Source: Eubacterium sp. (GTDB taxonomy: Bacteria; Bacillota; Clostridia; Lachnospirales; Lachnospiraceae). Taken from it: a stretch of DNA of 64,000 nucleotides. The notes below the pieces were generated by a model. It was given only the letters and a program-made list of their open reading frames with translations, had not been told where the DNA came from and searched no databases. This document shows positions 24,690 through 33,773 of this stretch, piece after piece; the stretch's first letter is position 1, and each line of letters begins with the position of its first letter. The DNA is taken from the NCBI GenBank assembly GCA_017938215.1, contig JAGBBZ010000023.1, forward strand, positions 1 through 64,000, in the 5' to 3' direction. A program made the translations under genes and the position numbers.

Positions 24690-25256
24690 ATGAAGAAGCA
24701 AGAATGGAAACCAGGCAATATGCTATACCCCGTACCAGCAGTTATGGTGAGCTGCGGAAGAGAAGGCGAAAAACCGAACATGATAACAGTGGCTTGGGCC
24801 GGCACAATTTGCTCGGATCCGGTAATGGTATCCATTTCCGTTAGACCAGAACGCCATTCATATGGTATGATAAAGGAGACAGGGGAGTTTGTTATCAACT
24901 TGACCACAAAGGAATTGGCGAAAGCAACGGATTGGTGTGGTGTGAAATCTGGTCGTGATGTGGATAAGTTTAAGGAGATGAACTTGACAGCGGCAAAAGC
25001 GAATCACCTTGAGTATGCTCCGATTATTGCCGAGAGCCCGTTGAATTTGGAGTGTAAAGTAAAAGAAATCAAGGAACTCGGTTCCCATCATATGTTCATT
25101 GCCGAAGTAGTAGGTGTGCAAGTGAGTGAGAGATATATGAACGAAACCGGAAAATTCGAGCTGAACAGCACGGATCTCGTGGCATATTCCCACGGTGAAT
25201 ACTTTGTTTTGGGCGAGAAACTTGGTAAATTTGGATATTCTGTAAAGAAATCCTAA
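24690..25256 (+). CDS. Flavin reductase family protein (FMN-binding)
   Basis: 188 residues, typical size. The FMN-binding split-barrel signature is seen in PVPAVMVSCG, NMITVAWAGTICSDPVMVSI and GEFVINLTTKELA, followed by WCGVKSGRDVDKF and LECKVKEIKELGSHHMFIAE. Members bind FMN and reduce it or act as stand-alone flavoproteins; the partner here is not known. It lies 14 bases after the TPR gene. Confidence 0.92.
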   Translation: MKKQEWKPGNMLYPVPAVMVSCGREGEKPNMITVAWAGTICSDPVMVSISVRPERHSYGMIKETGEFVINLTTKELAKATDWCGVKSGRDVDKFKEMNLTAAKANHLEYAPIIAESPLNLECKVKEIKELGSHHMFIAEVVGVQVSERYMNETGKFELNSTDLVAYSHGEYFVLGEKLGKFGYSVKKS

Positions 25257-25288
25257 TAGATTTTTAATAAAAATTAAGAAAATGTCAT

Positions 25289-25316
25289 TTTACAAATTTC
25301 GGATCTGTGGTATACT
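25289..25316 (+). promoter_or_regulatory. Promoter of murA
   Basis: TTTACA (25289-25294), 16-base spacer, TATACT (25311-25316), 45 bases before the murA start. Confidence 0.7.
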
Positions 25317-25360
25317 GTATTAATGGTATTACTTATTGAATTGTAAAGATGGAGATTAAT

Positions 25361-26659
25361 ATGAAGCAATATATGATAAAAGGCGGTACGCCATTAAGTG
25401 GAGAGGTTTTCATTGGTGGTGCAAAAAATGCGGCACTTGGTATTATTGTGGCAGCTATTATGGCCAATGAACCAGTAACCATTGAAAATCTTCCTGACGT
25501 TGATGATGTAAAGGTATTGTTAGATGCCATCGAAGGAATCGGTGCAATTGTGGAGCGTTTTGATCGTCATACGGTCCGTATCAATGGTGCTGTTATTCGT
25601 GATGTCAACGTAGATGATGATGATATTCGTAAGATTCGCGGTTCCTACTATTTGGTGGGAGCGCTTCTTGGAAAATATAAGAAAGCAGTTGTTGCTCTTC
25701 CGGGTGGATGTCAGATTGGAAGTCGTCCAATCGACCAGCATTTGAAAGGGTTTGAACAGCTGGGAGCTACTGTGACGATTCATAATGCATTGATTGATGC
25801 CAGTGCAGAGCAGCTTGTGGGAAGTCACATTTATTTGGATTGCCCAAGTGTTGGTGCTACGATCAATATTATGATGGCAGCGTGCTTGGCAGAAGGAAAG
25901 ACGATTTTGGAAAATGCGGCGAAAGAGCCACATATCGTAGACGTAGCAAACTTTTTAAATAGTATGGGAGCCAATATCAAAGGTGCTGGTACCGATACGA
26001 TTCGTATCCGTGGTGTAGAAAGTCTTCACGGAAGCGAGTATTCTATTATTCCAGACCAGATTGAGGCAGGAACATATATGATGGCAGCAGCGGCGACAGG
26101 AGGAGACGTGTACATTCGTAACGTTATTCCAAAGCACTTAGAAGCCATCACAGCCAAGCTCATCGAGATTGGAGCAAAGGTGGAAGAGTACGATGATTGT
26201 GTTCGTGTATATGCGGAGAAGCGTTTGGGATATGCCAATGTGAAAACCATGCCGTACCCAGGTTTCCCTACGGATATGCAGCCACAGATGGTTACATTGC
26301 TTGCGTTGTCGGAAGGTGTGAGCATTGTGACGGAGACGATTTTTGAGACTCGTTTTAAATATATTGGTGAGCTTCGTAGAATGGGCTCCAATATTAATGT
26401 AGAAGGAAATGTAGCCATTATTACCGGTGTGGAAGGCTTTACTGGAGCCACCGTAAGTGCACCGGATCTCCGTGCGGGAGCAGCGCTTGTTATCGCTGGA
26501 TTAGCAGCAGAAGGATTTACAACGGTAGAGGATATTCAGTATGTAGAGCGTGGCTATGAGAATTTCGAAGAGAAGCTGAGAGGACTTGGTGGCATTATTG
26601 AAAAAGTAGATGCTGACGATGAAAGAGCAAAGCAGAAATTCAGATTAAAAGTGGGTTGA
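25361..26659 (+). CDS. murA: UDP-N-acetylglucosamine 1-carboxyvinyltransferase
   Basis: 432 residues, the usual size. MurA adds enolpyruvate from PEP to UDP-GlcNAc, the first committed step of peptidoglycan synthesis. The Lys-Asn pair (IGGAKNAALG, residues about 20-27) and the flexible-loop Cys (LPGGCQIGSRPIDQHLKG) are both present; the Cys is the residue attacked by fosfomycin in sensitive enzymes. ATG 25361 lies 6 bases after GGAGA; the in-frame ATG 25349 overlaps it. Firmicutes often carry two MurA paralogues; I cannot tell which this is. A terminator follows. Confidence 0.95.
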   Translation: MKQYMIKGGTPLSGEVFIGGAKNAALGIIVAAIMANEPVTIENLPDVDDVKVLLDAIEGIGAIVERFDRHTVRINGAVIRDVNVDDDDIRKIRGSYYLVGALLGKYKKAVVALPGGCQIGSRPIDQHLKGFEQLGATVTIHNALIDASAEQLVGSHIYLDCPSVGATINIMMAACLAEGKTILENAAKEPHIVDVANFLNSMGANIKGAGTDTIRIRGVESLHGSEYSIIPDQIEAGTYMMAAAATGGDVYIRNVIPKHLEAITAKLIEIGAKVEEYDDCVRVYAEKRLGYANVKTMPYPGFPTDMQPQMVTLLALSEGVSIVTETIFETRFKYIGELRRMGSNINVEGNVAIITGVEGFTGATVSAPDLRAGAALVIAGLAAEGFTTVEDIQYVERGYENFEEKLRGLGGIIEKVDADDERAKQKFRLKVG

Positions 26660-26677
26660 AGTAAATAAGACAAATAC

Positions 26678-26708
26678 AGAACGTCCATTCATTGAGTGGG
26701 CGTTCTTT
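26678..26708 (+). terminator. Terminator after murA
   Basis: AGAACGTCCA pairs with TGGGCGTTCT (one G-U pair) over a short loop, followed by TTTAG. The T tract is short, so termination may be partial into the MoxR operon. Confidence 0.65.
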
Positions 26709-26728
26709 AGACAAATTAGGAGGAAGTT

Positions 26729-27658
26729 ATGCATAGTAAGGTACAGGATATTTTGGATGAAGTGGGAAAAGTAATTCGAGGAAAAGATGAGGCGATTCGC
26801 CTTGTGTTGACAGCGATTCTTGCCAAAGGGCATATTTTGATCGAAGATATACCAGGAGTAGGGAAGACCACGCTTGCGGTGGCTTTTTCACGAGCAATGG
26901 AGTTGACAGAACGACGTTTGCAGTTTACGCCGGATGTTCTTCCAAGTGATGTGGTTGGATTTAATATGTTAGATGCCGATGGCGAGATGCAGTACAAGCC
27001 GGGCGCGATTCTTTGTAATCTTTTGTTGGCGGATGAGATTAACCGTACTTCGACAAAGACGCAATCTGCGCTTTTGGAAGTTATGGAGGAAGGACAGGTA
27101 ACAGTGGATGGTGTTACCAGACAGTTACCAAATCCATTTGTCGTTGTGGCGACACAGAACCCGGTAGGATCTGCGGGAACACAGATGCTTCCGGAATCCC
27201 AGCTGGACCGTTTTATGATTCGTATCTCCATGGGATATCCGACAATGGAAGAGGAGATGCGCCTGATCAAGGAGCGTCAGGAGGTTAATCCCATTGATTA
27301 TATCCAAGAAATCATTACCAAGCAGGAACTTTTGGATATGCAGGAAATGGTTCGTTCCGTGCATTTAAATGATAAAGTTTTGAAATATCTTTCTAAAATT
27401 GTGGATGCGACACGAAACCATTCCATGTTGTCTCTCGGTGTGAGCCCTCGTGGAACGTTGGCATTTGTAGATATGTCCAAGGGACATGCATTTATGGAGG
27501 GGCGTGATTACGTACTTCCAGAGGACGTAAAGAAAGTGGCTAAGGCGGTCCTTGCCCATCGTCTTCTTTTGAACGGAAAAGCTCGTATGAGCCATACCAC
27601 GGCAAATGATGTGGTGGAGGAAATTTTGGAAAAAGTACAGGCACCAAAGCTGAGCTAG
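26729..27658 (+). CDS. MoxR-type AAA+ ATPase
   Basis: 309 residues. Walker A is EDIPGVGKTTLAVAF (about residues 37-51), Walker B is LLLADEINR, sensor regions are VVATQNPVGSAGTQ, and the lid contains SPRGTLAFVDMSKGHAF. MoxR ATPases act as chaperones for assembly or activation of partner complexes, often encoded beside DUF58 and transglutaminase proteins, exactly as here. The role of this triad in Firmicutes is not well established; envelope maturation is the usual suggestion. First gene of a three-gene operon. Confidence 0.94.
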   Translation: MHSKVQDILDEVGKVIRGKDEAIRLVLTAILAKGHILIEDIPGVGKTTLAVAFSRAMELTERRLQFTPDVLPSDVVGFNMLDADGEMQYKPGAILCNLLLADEINRTSTKTQSALLEVMEEGQVTVDGVTRQLPNPFVVVATQNPVGSAGTQMLPESQLDRFMIRISMGYPTMEEEMRLIKERQEVNPIDYIQEIITKQELLDMQEMVRSVHLNDKVLKYLSKIVDATRNHSMLSLGVSPRGTLAFVDMSKGHAFMEGRDYVLPEDVKKVAKAVLAHRLLLNGKARMSHTTANDVVEEILEKVQAPKLS

Positions 27659-27694
27659 TGGTTTGTGAAAATACGAAGGTAAGGGGCTGGTGCT

Positions 27695-28792
27695 ATGACA
27701 CTTGGTACACTCATATATTTGTTCATCCTATTGGGGGGGGCTGTGATCTCCACAATATGTCTGCAATACGGCACAGTAGCAGTAATGGGGGCATTACTTA
27801 TTGTGCCTGTATTTATGTTTCTGTTTTTGGTTATTATGCGAATTCATACAACGGCTGAAGTGACCTGCAAAAATCCAGTGGCAGAAAAAGATACTCTTGA
27901 AAAACCTGCCCGAGCAACCATTGCTCTTTCGGTGGAGAATGAGGGGAAGATACTTCCGATATCGAAGGGAGTTGTCTGGGTTCGTTATGAAAATTTCTTT
28001 TCTGGTGAAAAAGGAAGGATGAAAATTCGCTTTTCAGTGGATGCGGGAAAACGAAGAGGAAGAAGAATTCCAGTTGTAGTACATCATTGCGGAAATGTAT
28101 CCATTCAGGTAGAGAAAGTTAAGATTTATGACTATTTGAATCTGTTTGCTATGACCGTTGGGAAAAAATTTGAACGTCAGGATATCCTTGTAATGCCTCC
28201 ATTGAAGGAGATTTATCTGGGAAGAGATCGTTGGTACAATGAGACCAATGAGGATAGTGACCGATTTTCACTTTACAAAAAAGGCGATGATCCATCCGAG
28301 ATTTTTGATATTCGTGAGTTTAAAGATGGGGATCGTTTCCAGCAGATTCATTGGAAACTCAGTAGTAAAACAGGACAATTTATGGTGAAAGAAGGAAGTT
28401 TGCCACTGGCGAAGGCGATTCACATTTATATTGATTTGTGTGCAGCCACCAGTCGGGAGGCGGACTTGCTTGTGCAAGGGATTTATTCCGTTGCCATGCA
28501 ATTGATGGAGCAAAAAATCCCACAGTATTATATATGGTATGATAACGTAAATGATATCGTACAAGAGCATTTGATCGAGCAAGAGGAAGAGTTGTTTTGG
28601 ATGTTCGAAGATTTGTTTAAATGTCGGACAACGACAAATCCAGACGAATTGGTTCGAGCATATATGGAGTGGGAAGAAGGAAAACCAAAGGAAGCTGGCT
28701 TGTATCTTACGGTGACAGATCATGACGTGGCAGAACTTGGGATGTTGGAAGTAAAAGAATTGCAAATATTAGATTTACGTGAAGAGGCATAG
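27695..28792 (+). CDS. DUF58 membrane protein
   Basis: 365 residues. Two N-terminal hydrophobic segments (about residues 4-24 and 30-50) are followed by a soluble region with the DUF58 core motifs, notably GDDPSEIFDIREFKDGDRFQ and IHWKLSSKTGQFMVKEG. The C-terminal part (IHIYIDLCAATSREADLLVQ) is in the position of a von Willebrand A-like fold. These proteins occur with MoxR and transglutaminase-type partners. Spacing of 36 bases to moxR and 9 bases to the next gene supports co-transcription. Confidence 0.9.
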   Translation: MTLGTLIYLFILLGGAVISTICLQYGTVAVMGALLIVPVFMFLFLVIMRIHTTAEVTCKNPVAEKDTLEKPARATIALSVENEGKILPISKGVVWVRYENFFSGEKGRMKIRFSVDAGKRRGRRIPVVVHHCGNVSIQVEKVKIYDYLNLFAMTVGKKFERQDILVMPPLKEIYLGRDRWYNETNEDSDRFSLYKKGDDPSEIFDIREFKDGDRFQQIHWKLSSKTGQFMVKEGSLPLAKAIHIYIDLCAATSREADLLVQGIYSVAMQLMEQKIPQYYIWYDNVNDIVQEHLIEQEEELFWMFEDLFKCRTTTNPDELVRAYMEWEEGKPKEAGLYLTVTDHDVAELGMLEVKELQILDLREEA

Positions 28793-28801
28793 GAGGTACG
28801 G

Positions 28802-31303
28802 ATGAAAACCAATAAATTCTTGAATTTCATATTGGAAATCAGCCAGGTTTTTTTGGTGTTTCTTGGTGTGTATTCCGCCCTTATGTGCGCTACGTTAAGT
28901 GTGTCTTTACCAGTGAATCGATTGATATCCACATTGGTTCTATTGGGCGGTGCCTTTTTGTTTTACGGTTTATTCACGGTGTTGGAAACCTTTCGTCATG
29001 GAAAACTCTATGGAATGCTTGGGTTGACAGCGTTTTACGTTGTTGTATTTTTGCGGTTTCAGACAGTGATACAAAAGGGTTTGGTTACGATTGTAAATAC
29101 TTATCTTAAAGAATTTATGAATGCTACCCAGACAAACTTGACCTTGTTAAGTGGAAAAGGCTTTATCAATGAAAAAGCCAGTGTAGGGTATTGTGTTTCC
29201 TTGGTTGTGATTTTGATTGGTGTCTATCTCATCGCATTGGTTAGTAGTTGTTTCTATCGAAAAAGACGTTCTGCGGTGTACGTGGTGGCGACGGTGTTGT
29301 TTTTTATCCTTCCCATTACGATAGGGAAAGTGGGCTATTTTTCCAATGTGGTAACTTATATATTTGTTTCTATGGCGATTGTAGGAACCAGATATTTGAG
29401 ATCCGATGCTACAGATAAACGGATGCGTCAGAAACTTTCCTTGGTTTTGTTGACGGTTGGATTGGTGACGGGGGTGGTAACTTATTTGTACTTGCCACCA
29501 GAGCGTTACAATAACAACATGACTACCATTGTACAGACAAAAAATACGGCATTGGCTTTGACTACATGGAGTAAGGAAGATGTGCTTACCTGGATTCGTC
29601 AGTATTTTAGTGGCGATGTTATGGACTATGGAAAAATTGGAAAGAAGAATAAAGTCAATCGAAGTGGCCAGACATTGTTGAAAATTTCGGGAGATGTGGA
29701 TCATAATCACGGCATTTATTTTAAGGGCTATATAGGCGCCCAATATTCCAATAATCGTTGGCGCCAGGTAAAGGATGAAAGTGGTGCGTATGAAAATGAG
29801 AAGAAGGCATTGGCGTCGGATGGATTGTCGGTGGATAATTGGCATGTGACACTGCGAAATCAAATTGGTGAAAGTCAGAAAACCGGTAATGAAAAGTTAT
29901 GGACAACGGGTAAGTTGACGGTGAAAAATCTGGCATTTGGATATGGAAATTATCTGGTGCCATATTATCCAACTACTGCATTTTCGGCAGAGGGAGGACG
30001 AACGAAGGTTACAGTACCGGGAGTTCAGTATGAGACGGAATATTTCCTGGCGTTGCTGACGGAATTAAAAGCTGGTTTGGCAGCGAATACGTATCGACTG
30101 GCTGGCAATGAGTATTGGTCAGGAAACCAGAAGAATCGATTGCGTTTGCAGACATTTGTTAAAAAATATTATCTGGACGTGCCTGAGGAATTGAAGGCGG
30201 TTACGGAGGAATACCAAGCTTATTTGAATTCCCAAGGTGGCTTATACAATCGGTATTTGCAAGGAACTGCTTCGGTGTATGAGGTGCTGGAAGAGACGCG
30301 GAATTTTATTATGATGGATACCAAGTATACTCTTTCACCGGGAAAAACACCACGTAAGAAAGAGGCAGTGACCTATTTCTTGCAAGAAAATAAGAAAGGA
30401 TACAGTGCCCATTATGCGACGGCAGCAGCAATGTTGCTGCGAAGTGTGGGAATTCCGACACGTTATGTGGAAGGTATCTATGTCAGCAAAGAACAGTTGG
30501 CAGATCTGACTACAAAAACTTCTGAAATTGAGGTGACGGATAAGGAACTTCATGCTTGGATCGAGGTATATCAGGAAAACTATGGATTCGTTCCAGTGGA
30601 GGTGACGCCGGGACGAGGGGAAGAAGAAGCGGAAGGATCATCGGTGAAAGAGGATGACATGGAGGATACGTCAGACAAGAAGCCGAACGACAAAAAGCCG
30701 GAAGACCAAGGTGGTAAGCCGGAACCTTCTTTGGCGACACCGACACCGATTCCGGAAGAAGATATGACCTTTGAGAATATTGAAAGTGACAATTATAACC
30801 GAGAAGATGATAGGGAGGAGACTCCGCAAGTAGATACACCATCCAAGGAAAAGCCGGAGAAGAAAGAGGAGAAAACGGAGGCAATATGGTGGAAGATATT
30901 GCTGGCGATAGTGGGAAGCCTGCTGCTTTTTGTGGTGGTGATGGAAAGCCAACGGAGAATTCGAATCTTTATTTTCAAGAGACAGCTGCGCACAAGTAAG
31001 GTGCGTCGTCAGATATTGATGTATCATCGTCATTTGGAAGTTGCATTTGAACAGAAAGGAATCCGTTATAAGGGACAAAGTGTGGATACTTACACCGATG
31101 AAATCGCGGAGAGCTATCACGTAGAACGAGAAATTGTGCATGTATTTGTGAGTACCGTATTCTGCGCAAGCTTTAGTCCAAATGCATTTTCGAGAGAGCA
31201 TATCATGGATTTCCGAAAAGCGTATCGTGACATTCGCCGAAGTATTTATGGGGAATTGAGTGGAGCTAAGAAATTGTATTACATGTACATTTTGTGTATC
31301 TAA
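28802..31303 (+). CDS. Multi-pass membrane protein with transglutaminase-like domain (Cys replaced by Ser)
   Basis: 833 residues, TgpA-like layout: six or so transmembrane helices in the first 220 residues, a large extracytoplasmic region with a transglutaminase core at about 525-605, a Pro/Glu/Lys-rich linker (630-700), one further membrane helix (WWKILLAIVGSLLLFVVVME) and a cytoplasmic DUF4129-like tail. The core reads KGYSAHYATAAAMLLRSVGI; the usual catalytic Cys (GYC) is Ser535. His584 (LHAWIEVY) is present and Glu600 (VEVTPG) occupies the acidic position. Hydrolase or crosslinking activity by the normal mechanism is therefore doubtful. Last gene of the MoxR operon; terminator follows. 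Confidence 0.88.
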   Translation: MKTNKFLNFILEISQVFLVFLGVYSALMCATLSVSLPVNRLISTLVLLGGAFLFYGLFTVLETFRHGKLYGMLGLTAFYVVVFLRFQTVIQKGLVTIVNTYLKEFMNATQTNLTLLSGKGFINEKASVGYCVSLVVILIGVYLIALVSSCFYRKRRSAVYVVATVLFFILPITIGKVGYFSNVVTYIFVSMAIVGTRYLRSDATDKRMRQKLSLVLLTVGLVTGVVTYLYLPPERYNNNMTTIVQTKNTALALTTWSKEDVLTWIRQYFSGDVMDYGKIGKKNKVNRSGQTLLKISGDVDHNHGIYFKGYIGAQYSNNRWRQVKDESGAYENEKKALASDGLSVDNWHVTLRNQIGESQKTGNEKLWTTGKLTVKNLAFGYGNYLVPYYPTTAFSAEGGRTKVTVPGVQYETEYFLALLTELKAGLAANTYRLAGNEYWSGNQKNRLRLQTFVKKYYLDVPEELKAVTEEYQAYLNSQGGLYNRYLQGTASVYEVLEETRNFIMMDTKYTLSPGKTPRKKEAVTYFLQENKKGYSAHYATAAAMLLRSVGIPTRYVEGIYVSKEQLADLTTKTSEIEVTDKELHAWIEVYQENYGFVPVEVTPGRGEEEAEGSSVKEDDMEDTSDKKPNDKKPEDQGGKPEPSLATPTPIPEEDMTFENIESDNYNREDDREETPQVDTPSKEKPEKKEEKTEAIWWKILLAIVGSLLLFVVVMESQRRIRIFIFKRQLRTSKVRRQILMYHRHLEVAFEQKGIRYKGQSVDTYTDEIAESYHVEREIVHVFVSTVFCASFSPNAFSREHIMDFRKAYRDIRRSIYGELSGAKKLYYMYILCI

Positions 31304-31315
31304 TAAAGTGAGTAG

Positions 31316-31342
31316 AAAAGGAGCATCTTCGATGCTCCTTTT
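31316..31342. terminator. Terminator between transglutaminase gene and convergent small gene
   Basis: AAAAGGAGCATC-TTC-GATGCTCCTTTT is a perfect 12-bp stem with A and T runs at both ends, suited to termination from both directions. Confidence 0.85.
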
Positions 31343-31344
31343 AC

Positions 31345-31497
31345 TTATACTGATTTGTGTTTTAAAATGATTTCTTCGAAACGGCGATTTGACGCCTGCA
31401 TCTCAGCTTCGGTCTCTAGAATCTCCAATTCGGAGTTCTCTTGATCCAGCTCTTCCAATATATCGAAGAGATCATCGTCTGTGAAAAATGTTTCCAT
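31345..31497 (-). CDS. Small acidic protein, 50 residues
   Basis: Starts METFFTDDDLFDILEELDQE and ends EEIILKHKSV. It is very acidic, helix-forming (probably a short coiled coil) and has no membrane segment. A near-perfect ribosome site AAGGAGGATAG lies 4 bases before ATG, which is the main argument for translation. It lies downstream of the gerA-type gene on the same strand (74 bases apart) and ends at a shared terminator. Function unknown. Confidence 0.6.
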   Translation of the reverse strand: METFFTDDDLFDILEELDQENSELEILETEAEMQASNRRFEEIILKHKSV

Positions 31498-31570
31498 TCT
31501 ATCCTCCTTGGAGTATTTTTTTCTAATTCTAGTTTAGCACACTAGAAGATGAGAAACAAGTCTTTTTCCA

Positions 31571-33004
31571 TTAAGAATTCTTTTTTTGTACATTAGGAAG
31601 ACTGATACGGAAGAAACGGCGCATAACTTGCTTTCGGTTGAATGGAAGCAGTGGATAAATATAGCTTTTTCCGGAAATGGTTTTGTTTCGAACGATGCAA
31701 AGGAGGGTGAAAAGGATTCCTGCGATATATCCATAGATTCCAAAACCGGCAGTGAGGCAAAGGAGAATGATACGCATGAATTTTAGTGCATATCCCAGTT
31801 CGAAACTGACCTGCGTATAATTGGCTACAGCCACAAATGCCATGTATAGCATTACCTCGGAATTGAACCAACCAGAGCTGACGGTGTAGTCGCCCAGGAC
31901 AATACCAGCTACAACGCTAAGAGGGGTACTGAACATGGTTGGTGTGTTTAGGGAGGCAAGGCGCAATCCGTCAATGGCGAATTCCAGGATTAGGAACTGT
32001 AGGAAAATGGGGACATTGACAGGTTCTGTAATCCGAATGAATTGCAGACTTTCGGGAATCCATTCCGGATTTAAAAATAGTAATAAAAAGGTAGGCGTCA
32101 TTAAAACCGCAATGATGTTGATGATGATGCGAGATAGACGCAAATAGGTTCCCGTGATGGGAGGAAAGTAGTAATCATCTGCATCTTCGATAATGTCAAA
32201 AACAGAGGTTGGCAAAATCATGGCGGAAGGGGAGGTGTCTACTAAAATGACGATACTTCCCTCTAAGATACTGGCAGCAGTGGTGTCCGGTCGTTCTGTA
32301 AATTTAAATTTCGGAAAGGGGTTGTACCATTTGTGCTGGTAAAGACATTCCGCCAGACTTTCCTGGTTCATAGTTAATGCATCCACTTCGATATTGCGTA
32401 AGCGCTTTTTGATATCTTCCAATATTTTTTTGTCCACTCGATCTGACATATATGCAATAACCACATCGGTGCGGGAGCTTTTTCCGATGGCGTTCATCTC
32501 CATGACTAATTGTGGAGAACGGATGCGGCGACGAATCAAGGCGGTGTTGTAAACCACGGTTTCCACAAAGCCATCCTTGGATCCGCGCATTACCTTGTCT
32601 TTTTCCGGCTCATCCACACTACGGGCGGGATAGGTGCGAAAATCCATAGCAAGGAACTTGTCATAACCGTCTACGATAAGAATCGGAACGCCAGACAAAA
32701 GTCGCTGAATCAGATTTTCTTCGTCAGAAATAAGGTCGATTTCTCCATAAGGCAGTTTATTTTTTAGAAAATCATGGGCGGTTTGGGGCATTTCTTCTAC
32801 GGGAATCAAGTAAAGAAATTCCATGATTTTTTCCATAACTTCATCTTTGCAGAAGCCATCGATAAAATAGAAACAAGCTTGACGTCCACCGATGGTTATG
32901 ACGCGATAAATGAGATCGAAACTCTTTTGAACTTGAAAAAGGTCGTCGATATATTGTTTGTTTTTTGAAAAATCCTTTGAAAAGGTGTTGGTTTTATTCG
33001 TCAT
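31571..33004 (-). CDS. GerA family spore germination protein
   Basis: 477 residues, A-subunit type of germinant receptor. N-terminal cytosolic region with the family hallmarks GGRQACFYFIDGFCKDEVME, GVPILIVDGYDKFLAMDFRT and RGSKDGFVETVVYNTALIRR; C-terminal half with about five membrane helices including TGTYLRLSRIIINIIAVLMT and FEIAIDGLRLAS-like sequence (LEFAIDGLRLASLNTPTMFS). A-subunits of GerA complexes sit in the inner spore membrane and release ions and dipicolinate after sensing nutrients. No B or C subunit gene is adjacent, so it may be an orphan or SpoVAF-like protein. A sigma-G-type promoter lies upstream. Confidence 0.92.
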   Translation of the reverse strand: MTNKTNTFSKDFSKNKQYIDDLFQVQKSFDLIYRVITIGGRQACFYFIDGFCKDEVMEKIMEFLYLIPVEEMPQTAHDFLKNKLPYGEIDLISDEENLIQRLLSGVPILIVDGYDKFLAMDFRTYPARSVDEPEKDKVMRGSKDGFVETVVYNTALIRRRIRSPQLVMEMNAIGKSSRTDVVIAYMSDRVDKKILEDIKKRLRNIEVDALTMNQESLAECLYQHKWYNPFPKFKFTERPDTTAASILEGSIVILVDTSPSAMILPTSVFDIIEDADDYYFPPITGTYLRLSRIIINIIAVLMTPTFLLLFLNPEWIPESLQFIRITEPVNVPIFLQFLILEFAIDGLRLASLNTPTMFSTPLSVVAGIVLGDYTVSSGWFNSEVMLYMAFVAVANYTQVSFELGYALKFMRIILLCLTAGFGIYGYIAGILFTLLCIVRNKTISGKSYIYPLLPFNRKQVMRRFFRISLPNVQKKNS

Positions 33005-33028
33005 TCCAAATTCCTCCTATATGTTTAG

Positions 33029-33058
33029 GAGTATGTGTAAAAGAAGAAAAATTATTCA
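33029..33058 (-). promoter_or_regulatory. Sigma-G (forespore) promoter of the gerA-type gene
   Basis: On the minus strand TGAATA (33058-33053), 17-base spacer, CATACTC (33035-33029), close to the sigma-G consensus TGAATA-N17/18-CATACTA. Forespore expression is the known pattern for germination receptor genes. The AGGAGG ribosome site of the gene follows. Confidence 0.78.
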
Positions 33059-33071
33059 TGAGGAAAAGGTG

Positions 33072-33100
33072 TTGACAAATGAACATATGACAGATAAAAT
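33072..33100 (+). promoter_or_regulatory. Sigma-A promoter of DUF4250 operon
   Basis: TTGACA (33072-33077), 17-base spacer, TAAAAT (33095-33100). Divergent from the sigma-G promoter 14 bases away. Confidence 0.82.
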
Positions 33101-33146
33101 GTTAGGTTAGATACATAAATTTTTAGTGAAAGAAAGAGAGGATATT

Positions 33147-33323
33147 ATGAGCATACCAAGTGACCCCATTATATTATTGAGTTACGCCAACACCATGTTG
33201 CGCGATCAGTTTTCTTCCCTGGAGGAGTTTTGTGCGGTGAAGGAAATCGATCAGGAGGAATTGTGCACAAGTCTTGGCAGTGTGGATTATCATTATGATG
33301 AGGTGACAAACCAGTTCATATAA
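33147..33323 (+). CDS. DUF4250 domain protein
   Basis: 58 residues, small soluble protein of a family common in Lachnospiraceae. Recognised by SIPSDPIILLSYANTMLRDQ near the start and YHYDEVTNQFI at the end, which match the DUF4250 pattern (DP..LLS..N..LRD ... Y.YD...NQF). ATG 33147 follows AAAGAGAGGA; the in-frame ATG 33126 lacks a site. The following GNAT gene begins 8 bases downstream. Function unknown. Confidence 0.85.
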   Translation: MSIPSDPIILLSYANTMLRDQFSSLEEFCAVKEIDQEELCTSLGSVDYHYDEVTNQFI

Positions 33324-33331
33324 AATTGTTT

Positions 33332-33760
33332 ATGTCAATGGAACAGATTCAGTTTCAGCACGAAATATCGGTAGAAGAGTACAATAAACTTCGTGCCAGT
33401 GTGGATTTTATTCAAGTAATCCCGAAGAGAGCAGAACGCGCATTAGGGAATTCTTTGTATAAGGTAATTGCCATGGATGGGGAGCGCCCAGTGGGAATGG
33501 CTCGTGTGGTAGGTGATGGCGGATATGTGTACTTCATCTGTGATGTAGTCGTGCATCCATCTTACCAATCCAAAGGATTGGGACGAAAAATCATTGAAAA
33601 TGTGCTTGCGTGGTTGGAAAATCAGGTGGAAGAAGGAGAAACCATTATGGTTAATCTCATGTCTGCTATGAACAAAGAAGATTTTTATAGCAAGCTTGGC
33701 TTCCATCGGAGACCATTTGAGAATCATGGTTCCGGTATGTCACGCTGGATCACGAAATAA
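33332..33760 (+). CDS. GNAT family acetyltransferase
   Basis: 142 residues from ATG 33332 (alternatives TTG 33326 and ATG 33338; none has a clear ribosome site, so translation is probably coupled to DUF4250). The GNAT fold is shown by GMARVVGDGGYVYFICDVVV and the acetyl-CoA loop VHPSYQSKGLGRKIIENVLA (Q/RxxGxG/A type). It ends with FYSKLGFHRRPFENHGSGM, as in YhbS/ElaA-like small acetyltransferases. Substrate unknown. Confidence 0.9.
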   Translation: MSMEQIQFQHEISVEEYNKLRASVDFIQVIPKRAERALGNSLYKVIAMDGERPVGMARVVGDGGYVYFICDVVVHPSYQSKGLGRKIIENVLAWLENQVEEGETIMVNLMSAMNKEDFYSKLGFHRRPFENHGSGMSRWITK

Positions 33761-33773
33761 AGGAGATGACATT

